From positions 1-63,365 of the forward strand of contig WGMA01000019.1 in the NCBI GenBank assembly GCA_016125285.1: a stretch of DNA of 63,365 nucleotides. The letters run 5' to 3'. The DNA is from Phycisphaera sp. GTDB taxonomy: Bacteria > Planctomycetota > Phycisphaerae > Phycisphaerales > Zrk34. Below the pieces are notes generated by a model. The model was given only the letters and a program-made list of their open reading frames with translations, did not search any database and was not told where the DNA came from. This document shows positions 1-7,854 of the stretch, piece after piece. The position numbers and the translations under genes are program-made. The stretch's first letter is position 1; each line of letters starts with the position of its first letter.

Positions 1-1113
1 GACCTGCCAGTTCATCTCACGCTCGACCTCGTCCGACACCCACTCGGTCGCGTTGCCCACGTCACGCGGACGGTTGTTCCAGTCCTTGTCCGGGATCGAC
101 AGCTTGTTGACCAGCAACGGGTACCGGCCGGCCACGAGGAAGATCAGCGAGAAGGCGCGGTCGGCGGGGCTGTTGCCGGGATTGCTGAGGATGTTCTTGG
201 CGCCCTCAGCGTACCAGTCCTTGCCGTTGAAGAAGCGAACGCCCGACGCCAGACCGACGCGTTCCACGCCGACCATGTAGTAGTGGTACGGGCCGCCGTT
301 GATGACGTTGGTGGCCGAGAAGTTCTTGTCGAACCACGCCAGCCCCTTGTCGATGCGCTTCTGCAGCTCGGAGTTGCGGGCCGCGCCGCAGGTCTTGTAC
401 TCCATCGAGTGCAGGTAGTTCTGCGTGACGTAGAGGCACGTCAGACCCGCCGCGGACATCGACCCGCGCGAACCGCCGCCGTGCTTGTCGTTGTAGATCC
501 AGCCGCCGTCGTCCTGCTGACAGTTCAGGAAGTGCTCTTCGACACCCTTCCACAGTCCCTGGCCGACGGGCAGGCCGCGCTTCGCCGCTTCCCAGCAACC
601 CAGCAGGCCGTACTGCGTCACGGAGTTGTCGTACGTCTTCATCTCGGCCGTGTAGTGCCAGCCGATGCCCTTCGTGGTCACCTCGTGCGACGCCTCGATC
701 AGCCAGTAGAGATCCTTTTGGTGGTATGGCTTGAACGAGTCGGGTATGCGGCCCCAGACGTGCGAGCGCAGCGCCACCGCATACGTGCCGGTCAGCTCGG
801 TCTCTTCGAGGAACTTCAGCGCGCGCTGCAGGCGCTCGTCCTGGTAGCTGACGCCGGCCTTGAGCAACGCGTACGTCACCAGCGCCGTCAGGCCGCCGTA
901 GTTCCTCGCCTCGCCGCCTTCGGCCTGGTCCTTGTTGCCCTTGTCCCAGTGGCCATCGGCGTTCTGCTGACTGAACAGGTAGGCGATCAACTTCTTGATG
1001 CCCGCCTGCACCTCGTCATCGGTAACGGCTTTGGCCTGGGGTGTTGAGAAGCACAACGTCGACAACATGGCGAACATGAGGGCGACACTCAGGGTGGCGT
1101 GACTGCGCTGCAT
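1..1113 (-). CDS. DUF4159-type secreted protein, prenyltransferase-like repeat part (3' end outside window)
   Basis: The frame is open to the window edge, so only the first 371 residues are visible. The start ATG (1111-1113) is preceded by GGAG about 7 bases upstream and begins a signal peptide (hydrophobic stretch, then STPQAKA). The mature part reads like alpha/alpha-barrel squalene-cyclase/prenyltransferase repeats (SQQNADGHWDKG, CQQDDGGWIYND, GLTALVTYALLKAG). The visible end (DKDWNNRPRDVGNATEW) is the stretch that, in planctomycetal proteins I recall, leads into a DUF4159 domain. The protein is presumably periplasmic or surface-located and its biochemical role is not known. The domain name rests on memory of the family. 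It is divergent from the sugar isomerase at 1350. Confidence 0.75.
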   Translation of the reverse strand, partial: MQRSHATLSVALMFAMLSTLCFSTPQAKAVTDDEVQAGIKKLIAYLFSQQNADGHWDKGNKDQAEGGEARNYGGLTALVTYALLKAGVSYQDERLQRALKFLEETELTGTYAVALRSHVWGRIPDSFKPYHQKDLYWLIEASHEVTTKGIGWHYTAEMKTYDNSVTQYGLLGCWEAAKRGLPVGQGLWKGVEEHFLNCQQDDGGWIYNDKHGGGSRGSMSAAGLTCLYVTQNYLHSMEYKTCGAARNSELQKRIDKGLAWFDKNFSATNVINGGPYHYYMVGVERVGLASGVRFFNGKDWYAEGAKNILSNPGNSPADRAFSLIFLVAGRYPLLVNKLSIPDKDWNNRPRDVGNATEWVSDEVEREMNWQV

Positions 1114-1349
1114 GTGATCTCCGGTACAAAATGGTCCGGCCCAGGTGGAATCGTGGATGGTTTAATATACCTTATCTGCTGCGTTTGTCACCTTTATTAC
1201 CCCGGATTTTTTCGACGTTCGGCGAGCCGAAAGGTTCCCTATCGGACCGAACATTTTTTCACCTCCGCCGAGCTCTGTAGAATCCCTACGACTTCAGGCT
1301 ATATAGTGCCGCGGTTATCTCATCCTCCTACAGCTTAGGGAATTGCGAT

Positions 1350-2261
1350 ATGATTATTCCGTCTACCGATCGCCGTACGTTTATCGCGGCTTCCGCCGCC
1401 ATACTGACCGCTCCCATGACCCTGCCAACCTTCGCCAACGACGCCCATCCCGCCGACTCACGCCGCATCTACAAGTCGCTGAAGATCGGCATGATCAAGG
1501 TCAAAGGCTCGCTGGCCGAACGCCTCGCCGCGGCGAAAGCGGCCGGTTTCGACGGCGTGGAGATGAACGCGCCGGGGATGAACGTCGACGAGACACGCAC
1601 CGCGATCGCCGAGTCCGGCCTGCCGGTCGACGGCACCGTCTGCTCGACCCACTGGGGCGTCCGCCACACCGATCCGAACCCCGACACGCGAGCCAAGGCC
1701 CTGGCGGACCTCCAGACCGCGATCCGCGACACCCACGCCGTCGGCGGACACTCCGTCCTGCTGGTCGTCGGCAAGGGCGAGGACGGCCCCGAAGACGAGA
1801 TCTGGAAGCGGTCGACCGAGAACATCGCCAAGGCCATCCCGCTCGCGGCGTACTACGGCGTCGCCATCCTGTTTGAGAACGTGTGGAATCAGTTCCTCTA
1901 CGACCACAACGCCAAGACGCCGGACCAGACAGCCGACAAGTACGTCAAGTACGTCGATCAGTTCAACTCGCCGTGGGTCGGCGTGCATTTCGACATCGGC
2001 AACCACCAGAAGTACTGCAACCCCGCGGACTGGATCCGCCAACTCGGCAAGCGTGTGGTCAAGCTCGACGTCAAGGGCTTCGACCGCAAGGCGGGCAAGT
2101 TCACCAAGATCGGCGAGGGCGACATCGACTTCCCCGACGTGCGTAAGGCCCTCGGCGAGATCGGTTACACCGGCTGGTGCGCCGCGGAGGTCGGCGGCGG
2201 CGGGGCGGACCGGCTCAAAGAGATCAGCGACAACCTCGACAAACATATCCTCGGGTTGTAA
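1350..2261 (+). CDS. Tat-exported sugar phosphate isomerase/epimerase-like TIM barrel
   Basis: 303 residues. The N-terminus has a twin-arginine leader (STDRRTFIAASAA) ending near TFANDA. The rest matches the xylose isomerase-like AP-endonuclease-2 fold: GFDGVEMNAPG near the start, an acidic residue in ILFENVWN, VGVHFDIGNH as the central metal-site strand, and VVKLDVKGFD and GYTGWCAAEV at the end. These proteins isomerise or epimerise sugars or inositols with a divalent metal. The exported form is common in planctomycetes and its substrate is unknown. It lies 88 bases before the dehydrogenase-cytochrome on the same strand, so co-transcription is plausible. Confidence 0.85.
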   Translation: MIIPSTDRRTFIAASAAILTAPMTLPTFANDAHPADSRRIYKSLKIGMIKVKGSLAERLAAAKAAGFDGVEMNAPGMNVDETRTAIAESGLPVDGTVCSTHWGVRHTDPNPDTRAKALADLQTAIRDTHAVGGHSVLLVVGKGEDGPEDEIWKRSTENIAKAIPLAAYYGVAILFENVWNQFLYDHNAKTPDQTADKYVKYVDQFNSPWVGVHFDIGNHQKYCNPADWIRQLGKRVVKLDVKGFDRKAGKFTKIGEGDIDFPDVRKALGEIGYTGWCAAEVGGGGADRLKEISDNLDKHILGL

Positions 2262-2348
2262 CGCTCTGGCTTATATCGACAATAGAATCCCGTCCCGCCG
2301 ATCGTGACGCGGGTGGATCAAACGTTCAGCAACGAAGGGCACCTTGCT

Positions 2349-4991
2349 ATGCGTTTTGCGACATGCTGTCTGCTAATCGTGTTCAGCCTCGCCGCCGGGC
2401 TCACCGCCGCCGAGCCGTTCGACGCCAGCCGCCTCCAGGTCACCGTGCTGGACACCGGCCTGAATCGGCCGATGGAACTGGAGGTCGCGCCGGACGGGCG
2501 GATCTTCTACGTCGAGCTCGACGGGCAGATGAAGATCTATCACCCCGACACGCGGCAGACCACCGTCGCGGCGGACTTCAAGGTCTTCACGCCGCAGGAG
2601 AACGGCCTGCTCGGCCTGGCGCTCGACCCGAACTTCGCCAAGACCCAGTGGGTGTATATCCATTACAGCCCCACGGACTACGACGGGCAGTACATCAGCC
2701 GCTTCACGATGAAGGGCGACACGCTGGACTTCGGCAGCGAGCTGCTGCTGCTGCAGTTCAACGAGCAGCGCAAGGAATGCTGTCACCACGCCGGCTCGAT
2801 CGAGTTCGGGCCGGACGGCTGCCTGTACATCGGCGCCGGTGACAACACCAACCCGTTCGGCGACTCCGGCGGCTACGCGCCCATCGATCAGCGGCCGGAC
2901 CGCAGCCCGTGGGACGCCGAGGGTTCGGCGGGCAACACGAACGACCTGCGCGGCAAGATCCTCCGCATCCGCCCGATGCCCGACGGCACCGCCGAGATCC
3001 CCGACGGCAACCTGTTCCCGAAGGACGGCTCGAAGGGGCGGCCGGAGATCTACGTCATGGGCTGTCGCAACCCGTGGCGGATCAACGTCGACCAGAAGAC
3101 CGGCTACCTGTACTGGGGCGAGGTCGGCCCGGACGCGGGCAGCGACAACGACAAGCGCGGGCCGCGCGGCTACGACGAGGTCAACCAGGCACGCGAGGCG
3201 GGCAACTTCGGCTGGCCGTTCTTCGTCGGCAACAACTACGCCTATCACCGCTGGAACTTCGCGACGAATGAGTCGGGCGAGGCGTTCGACCCCGCCAAGC
3301 CGATCAACGAATCGCCGAACAACACCGGCGCGAAGGAACTGCCGCCCGCGCACCCCGCGTTCATCTGGTACCCCGGCGGGTCGTCGCCGGACTTCCCGAT
3401 GCTGCAGACCGGCGGGCGCACGGCGTGCGCCGGTCCCGTGTATCACTTCGACCCGAACCTCAAGTCGGAAACGAAGCTGCCCGACCACTTCGACAACTGC
3501 CTGTTCATCTACGAGTGGTCGCGGCACTGGGTGATGGCGGTGCACCTCGACGCGGACTCGCACATCAAGGAGATCGAGCCGTTCATGCCGGACTACAAGT
3601 TCGTGCGCCCGATCGACCTGACGTTCGGCCCGGACGGTTCGCTGTACGCGCTGGAGTACGGCACGACGTGGGGCAAGAACGACAACGCCCGGATGATTCG
3701 CGTCGACTACATCCGCGGCAACCGCACGCCGGTCGCCAAGGCGACGATCGAGAACAACGTCGGCAAGCAGCCGCTGACGGTGAAGGTTTCGGCCGAGGGC
3801 TCGAGCGACCGCGACGGCGACCAGCTGACGTACCAGTGGTTCCGCCAGGACACCGGCAAGGTGATCGACGGCAAGGACGCGACGATGACGTTCGAGAAGC
3901 CCGGGGCGTTCAACGTGCAGCTGATGGTCAAGGACACGCACGGCGCGGTGGGCATCGCGTCGGCCGCGGTGCTGGTGGGCAACGCGCGGCCGAAGGTCGC
4001 GTTCGAGTACCCGCAGGACGGCGACTTCTTCGAGTGGGAAAAGCCGATCGCGTACAAGGTGAAGGTCAGCGACGAGGAAGACGGCGACGGCGCCGCGGCG
4101 GTGGCGCTGAGCGGCCGATACGAGAGCGGCAAGGCGGACAACGACGACGAGCCGCTGGCGCTGAAGATGATGCGGCACAGCGACTGCTTCAACTGCCACG
4201 CCGTCGACCGCAAGATCGTCGGCCCGCCGTTCATCGAGGTCGCCCGCAAGTACCGCAACGACGCGGCCGGCCAGCAGACCGCCGCGGTGCACATCCTCGG
4301 CGGATCGTCCGGCGTGTGGGGCACCGTCGTGATGCTGCCGCACCCGCAGCACTCGCTCGACGAAACGACGCAGATGGTCAAGTGGATCCTGACGCTGGCC
4401 GATCAGCACGGCGACGCGATCGACAAGGCCGAGCACGCCGGTGAGTTCACGATCGGCAAGAAGCCCAAGGACGCGGTCGGCGGCGCGTACACGCTCACCG
4501 CGTCGTACACCGACAAGGGCTACGGCGCCGTGGGCCCGCTGGCCGGGTCCACGGAGATCAAGCTGCGACCGGCGCAGCTCGAGGTCGAGTCCGCCGACGC
4601 GTACGACAAGATGAAGCTCGGCGGCGTCGGCGACGGCGGCCCGGGCCAGCAGAAGTTCGGCTCCATCGAGAGCGGCGCCTGGGCGCGGTTCAACCACGTC
4701 AGCCTCAAGGGCATCACGCGTGTGACCTGCCGCGTCGCGTCGGGCAACACCGGCGGCACCATCTCGTTCCGCAAGGGCGGCGTCGACGGCGAGGTGCTCG
4801 GCACGGCCGAAGTGCCGTCCGGCAAGGACTGGGGCAAGTACTTCGACGTGGCCGGCGCCATCAAGGACCCGGGCGAGCGATTCGACCTCTTCGTCACATT
4901 CACGCGTGAGGGCGGCGGCGGCGGTCTGATGGATATCAACTGGATCCACTTCCACGCCGACGACGCGGCGCAGAAGGTGTCCAAGCGATAG
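2349..4991 (+). CDS. Secreted PQQ-dependent sugar dehydrogenase-like protein with PKD and cytochrome c domains
   Basis: 880 residues from the ATG at 2349, chosen over an in-frame GTG 45 bases upstream because it begins a clean signal peptide (MRFATCCLLIVFSLAAGLTA) and has GAAGGG upstream. Domains in order: glucose/sorbosone dehydrogenase beta-propeller (about residues 30-455; NGLLGLALDPNF, ECCHHAGSIEFGPDG, GCRNPWRIN, FGPDGSLYALEYG), a PKD domain (about 470-555), a class I cytochrome c with heme site C613-F-N-C616-H617 and a downstream VVMLPHPQH segment, and a C-terminal CBM6-like beta sandwich. It probably oxidises a sugar in the periplasm and passes electrons through its own heme. Planctomycete genomes carry many such fusions. 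The substrate cannot be read from sequence. Confidence 0.88.
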   Translation: MRFATCCLLIVFSLAAGLTAAEPFDASRLQVTVLDTGLNRPMELEVAPDGRIFYVELDGQMKIYHPDTRQTTVAADFKVFTPQENGLLGLALDPNFAKTQWVYIHYSPTDYDGQYISRFTMKGDTLDFGSELLLLQFNEQRKECCHHAGSIEFGPDGCLYIGAGDNTNPFGDSGGYAPIDQRPDRSPWDAEGSAGNTNDLRGKILRIRPMPDGTAEIPDGNLFPKDGSKGRPEIYVMGCRNPWRINVDQKTGYLYWGEVGPDAGSDNDKRGPRGYDEVNQAREAGNFGWPFFVGNNYAYHRWNFATNESGEAFDPAKPINESPNNTGAKELPPAHPAFIWYPGGSSPDFPMLQTGGRTACAGPVYHFDPNLKSETKLPDHFDNCLFIYEWSRHWVMAVHLDADSHIKEIEPFMPDYKFVRPIDLTFGPDGSLYALEYGTTWGKNDNARMIRVDYIRGNRTPVAKATIENNVGKQPLTVKVSAEGSSDRDGDQLTYQWFRQDTGKVIDGKDATMTFEKPGAFNVQLMVKDTHGAVGIASAAVLVGNARPKVAFEYPQDGDFFEWEKPIAYKVKVSDEEDGDGAAAVALSGRYESGKADNDDEPLALKMMRHSDCFNCHAVDRKIVGPPFIEVARKYRNDAAGQQTAAVHILGGSSGVWGTVVMLPHPQHSLDETTQMVKWILTLADQHGDAIDKAEHAGEFTIGKKPKDAVGGAYTLTASYTDKGYGAVGPLAGSTEIKLRPAQLEVESADAYDKMKLGGVGDGGPGQQKFGSIESGAWARFNHVSLKGITRVTCRVASGNTGGTISFRKGGVDGEVLGTAEVPSGKDWGKYFDVAGAIKDPGERFDLFVTFTREGGGGGLMDINWIHFHADDAAQKVSKR

Positions 4992-5099
4992 CGAGTCGAA
5001 TTCGGATGTCGGCGCGATTGGATGGACGCCTCGACTCGCGAGCGGCGGCGTCTTGTTCGGCGAACACCACCGCCGCGCCCGGAACGCGGAGTTCGCGCC

Positions 5100-5154
5100 G
5101 ATGGCTGTGACAGCGGCGAAGCCGCTCCAATACAGAATCGAAAAGCCGAAATCC
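5100..5154. repeat. Dispersed palindromic repeat, intergenic copy (AGCGGC-GAA-GCCGCT plus degenerate CGAAATC tail)
   Basis: The core hairpin is AGCGGC(5112-5117) GAA GCCGCT(5121-5126). About 31 bases around it match the copy inside valS at 48055-48086 with roughly one mismatch. A degenerate CGAAATC-like tail follows. It lies between the convergent dehydrogenase-cytochrome and ptsH genes, so this copy could also act as a transcript-end hairpin. Confidence 0.8.
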
Positions 5155-5159
5155 CCGCG

Positions 5160-5456
5160 CTACTGCTCTTCGGGGTCTTTCTGATCAAACTTGCGATCCG
5201 CGAACGCGACCAGGTCGTTGACCGCGTCCTCCGCGTCCGGGCCCATCGCCTCGATGTCCAGCTCCGTGCCCTGCGTCGCGGCGAGCATCATCAGCTGCAT
5301 GATCGACTTGCCGTCCACCGATTCGCGATCGTTGGAGATCGTGATCTTCGACTTGAACTTGCTGGCCCGCTCGACGAACGACATCGCGGGCCGGGCGTGA
5401 AACCCGAGCCGGTTCTTGATCGTGAACTTCGCCTTGATGGGGTCCGCTTCGCTCAT
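5160..5456 (-). CDS. ptsH: HPr family phosphocarrier protein
   Basis: 98 residues, the normal HPr size. The phosphorylated histidine is His20 in NRLGFHARPA. Ser51 in GKSIMQLMML corresponds to the regulatory Ser46 of Gram-positive HPr, a hint of HPr kinase control. HPr relays phosphate from enzyme I to EIIA proteins. It is the last gene of the hpf-ptsN-ptsH run, 74 bases after ptsN. No sugar-transporting EIIB/EIIC component is in the window, so a regulatory PTS is more likely than a transport PTS. That last point is inference. Confidence 0.95.
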   Translation of the reverse strand: MSEADPIKAKFTIKNRLGFHARPAMSFVERASKFKSKITISNDRESVDGKSIMQLMMLAATQGTELDIEAMGPDAEDAVNDLVAFADRKFDQKDPEEQ

Positions 5457-5530
5457 GGCCGTCCGATGTAGGGGCGATGCCTTAGGGATGTCGTGGGTGA
5501 AAGCGTCGTGGCGGGGCGGCGTCGCGCGGG

Positions 5531-6007
5531 TCAGCCCTGGAGCTGATGCGTGTCGGCCTCGTGGATCAGGTCGAGGATCTCTTCGGTCGTGCTGGCCTGA
5601 CGCAGGAAGCGACGGAAGGTGTCCTTCTGCAGGTTGCGGAAGATGTTCTCCATCGCCTGCAGGTGCTCGTCGGGCGACTCGGCGGGGCTCATCAGCAGCA
5701 CGATGCTGAACACCGGCGCCTTGTCCAGCGCCTTGAAGTCCACGCCCTGCGCCGACACGCCGATCGTCGCCGCCATCTTCGTGATCTCGCTGTGCTTGAC
5801 GTGCGGCACCGCCACGCCCTTGCCGAAGCCGGTCGAGCCGTGCTTCTCACGCTCGAGCACCTTCTTGACCACCTCGTCGCGGAGCGATTCGGCCAGCGCG
5901 CCGGCCGCGACGAGCGAGTCGATCAGCTCGGCGATCACGTCGTCGCGCTCCGTCGACTGTAGCTGGGGGACGATCGCCTTGGGTTCGATAAAGTCACCGA
6001 GTTTCAT
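5531..6007 (-). CDS. ptsN: PTS EIIA component, nitrogen-type (fructose/Ntr family)
   Basis: 158 residues, single EIIA type-2 domain. The active-site histidine is His69 in GKGVAVPHVKH. HGSTGFGKG before it and SPAESPDEHL after it are typical family blocks. It would accept phosphate from HPr and act as a regulator. The hpf-ptsN-HPr order recalls the rpoN-hpf-ptsN-npr neighbourhood of proteobacteria, which supports the Ntr-type reading. rpoN itself is not present here. Confidence 0.92.
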   Translation of the reverse strand: MKLGDFIEPKAIVPQLQSTERDDVIAELIDSLVAAGALAESLRDEVVKKVLEREKHGSTGFGKGVAVPHVKHSEITKMAATIGVSAQGVDFKALDKAPVFSIVLLMSPAESPDEHLQAMENIFRNLQKDTFRRFLRQASTTEEILDLIHEADTHQLQG

Positions 6008-6069
6008 TTGCTGCGTTCCTTGCTGACGTCCTCTTTAGACGGACGCATATCTGATCTTTCGATCGCGGG

Positions 6070-6378
6070 TCAGTTGGCTTTGGGATGCTTGCGGTTGCGA
6101 TGCTTTTCCTTGTGGTCGTGCAGCTGCCGCTCGATGCGATCCATCGTCACGTCGATGCCGGCGTAGAGGTCGATGTTCGCACGCTTGGCGACGAACGGGT
6201 CGTGGTGCTCCACGTCCACGATCACCTCGACCTCGAACTCGCGGTCGTGCTGGTCGATCACGACCGAGATCTCCTGAATGCGATCATAGTACCGATGCAA
6301 CCGCTCGGTCTTCTTATGCGCATATTCGTGGATCGCCGGGGTGATATCAAGGTGTCGACCGCTGATCTTGAATTCCAT
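6070..6378 (-). CDS. hpf: Ribosome hibernation promoting factor, short form (HPF/YfiA)
   Basis: 102 residues, so it lacks the C-terminal dimerisation domain of long HPF. Family features are EFKISGRHLDITPAIHEYA at the N-terminus, a central beta strand with VIDQHDREFEVEVIV, and a basic tail (HDHKEKHRNRKHPK). It binds the 30S decoding region in stationary phase. It lies 62 bases upstream of ptsN on the same strand, so co-transcription is likely. Confidence 0.93.
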   Translation of the reverse strand: MEFKISGRHLDITPAIHEYAHKKTERLHRYYDRIQEISVVIDQHDREFEVEVIVDVEHHDPFVAKRANIDLYAGIDVTMDRIERQLHDHKEKHRNRKHPKAN

Positions 6379-6412
6379 AGCCTGCCTTTTCCTTTCCAGA
6401 CAAAGGACTCTC

Positions 6413-7327
6413 TCAGGTTCGGCTCACGTCACGCGCCCGACCGGGCGTGCCGCCGTCACCTTTTTCTCGTTCCAATTGATTGACCGACGGACGAGGCTCC
6501 GGCGCCTCGCCCTCGGGGATCGTCTGACCCGGCGGCACGATCACGCCGCCGCTGACCGTGAAACGCAACGCTTCGTCGATCGTGATCGGCAGCTCGATCG
6601 TGTCGGAGACCGGCACCGTGATCACGTACCCGGTGAACGGCGTCGGCGAGCTCGGCACGAACACTGTGATGCACGCGTCCCGCGCCTCGTCCTGGATGCT
6701 CTGCATCGTGTTGCCCGTCACCAGCCCGACCGACCACAGCCCCTTGCGCGGGTACTGCACCGCGACCACCTTGTTGAACTGGATCTTCTGCTCGTTGCCC
6801 ACCAGGAAGTCCGTCACCTGCTTGACGTACGGGTACACCTGCTTGAACAGCGGCAGCTGCTGCAGCATCCGCTCGCCGCGAGCGTACAGCTTGCGGCCGA
6901 CGAACGAGCCGACCGCCAGACCCGCGAAGTAGATCAGGATCACCGCGACGAACAGGCCGATCAGGTCCAGCACGACGAACGAGCCGATCGACAGGCGGTT
7001 CCAGTGGTTCAGCAGCAGCGTCCGACGCGTCTGATACTCGACCCACTTCGGGTCCGTCAGCTTCGTCTTCCACGCCTGCCGCTGTTCCTCGGTCAGGTCC
7101 TTGCGGAACTCGGAGATGTCGCCCTCGGTCGCCTGAGGCCACGACGTCCACGACAGCACCATCTCCTGGATGCCCTTGTTGATGGGGGTGGCGATCTTCG
7201 TGTCGACGAACTGATAAACGACGACGAGGATCCAGATCGTCAGCACGGTAGGCAGAACGATGCCCAGTCCCCGAAAGAAGAACCGGCGGAAATTCGCGCG
7301 GCCTGCTGATCCCTGCTGTTCGGACAT
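6413..7327 (-). CDS. DUF502 family membrane protein
   Basis: 304 residues. It has a first membrane segment near residues 18-40 (GLGIVLPTVLTIWILVVVYQ) and a second near the middle (SFVVLDLIGLFVAVILIYFAG). Blocks typical of DUF502 follow: QLPLFKQVYPYVKQVTDFL, VVAVQYPRKGLWSVGLVTG, and VFVPSSPTPFTGYVITVP. The insertion of about 60 residues between the two membrane segments is charged. Function is unknown for the family. It is 34 bases upstream of hpf on the same strand. Confidence 0.88.
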   Translation of the reverse strand: MSEQQGSAGRANFRRFFFRGLGIVLPTVLTIWILVVVYQFVDTKIATPINKGIQEMVLSWTSWPQATEGDISEFRKDLTEEQRQAWKTKLTDPKWVEYQTRRTLLLNHWNRLSIGSFVVLDLIGLFVAVILIYFAGLAVGSFVGRKLYARGERMLQQLPLFKQVYPYVKQVTDFLVGNEQKIQFNKVVAVQYPRKGLWSVGLVTGNTMQSIQDEARDACITVFVPSSPTPFTGYVITVPVSDTIELPITIDEALRFTVSGGVIVPPGQTIPEGEAPEPRPSVNQLEREKGDGGTPGRARDVSRT

Positions 7328-7447
7328 CGCTATCTACACAGCGTCAACGTCGCCGTCGACTGAGGCATGGTCGGGTACTACTCACACAACGCTCATTTTA
7401 GGTCATGCCCGCGGGGCTGGCAAAGATCGCCCGCCGGCCATCGCCAT

Positions 7448-7687
7448 TCACGCGCCCGGCGTCGCGCCGAATCGCTCGCGAAACGCCTCCAGCGACTCCA
7501 CCCCGTCGGGCAGCGCCGCCTCACCGGGCAGCAGGACCGCCAGGCCGTCGCGGATCGGATACCGCAGACCGCCCGCCTCGCCGACCAGCACGTCACCCTC
7601 GCGCCGCAACGCACTGCGCGTCACCGGACACACCAGCACGTCCAGCAGGGCGTCGTCGAACTCGGATGTCATTGGTTGGTCAGGCAT
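7448..7687 (-). CDS. Trm112-like small protein with incomplete zinc site
   Basis: 79 residues, or 73 from the internal Met at residue 7. The family pattern is LLDVLVCPVTRSALRRE then GGLRYPIRDGLAVLL, which matches Trm112/YcaR proteins (LL.ILVCP.C...L, Y.IRDGIPVLL). The usual CPxC motif is CPVT here, so the second cysteine is missing and a complete zinc-binding site is unlikely. Trm112 in eukaryotes and archaea is an activator of methyltransferases. The bacterial role is poorly known. It sits between murA and the DUF502 gene on the same strand. Confidence 0.8.
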   Translation of the reverse strand: MPDQPMTSEFDDALLDVLVCPVTRSALRREGDVLVGEAGGLRYPIRDGLAVLLPGEAALPDGVESLEAFRERFGATPGA

Positions 7688-7699
7688 GAGGCGATCTTA

Positions 7700-7741
7700 G
7701 ATTTCGGATTTCGGATTTCGGATTTCGGATTTCGGATTTCG
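7700..7741. repeat. Six tandem heptamers GATTTCG (CGAAATC on the minus strand)
   Basis: Six perfect head-to-tail copies of GATTTCG fill 7700-7741, 13 bases before the Trm112 start on the minus strand. The same heptamer appears three times in tandem inside valS (48088-48108) and in degenerate form at 5127-5154 and 7828-7852, always next to a GCGGC/GCCGC hairpin. It may vary in copy number by slippage. Confidence 0.95.
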
Positions 7742-7791
7742 AGACAATCATAACGCGCACGGGTTACTGATGAAGGCTGAAACAACCTGCG

Positions 7792-7854
7792 GATGCGGCA
7801 GCCGCTCCAGGAATGCGGAGCCCAATTCGAAATCCCAAATCCGCAATCCGAAAT
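7792..7854. repeat. Dispersed palindromic repeat, murA-proximal copy
   Basis: A GCGGC-A-GCCGC hairpin (7795-7805) is followed by degenerate CGAAATC-like units up to the murA stop codon. It is a diverged relative of the elements at 5100 and 48055. It falls immediately after murA and could form part of its transcript end. Confidence 0.6.

Noticed and set aside
7700-7741. CRISPR array
   Set aside because: Units are seven bases with no spacers and there are no cas genes nearby.
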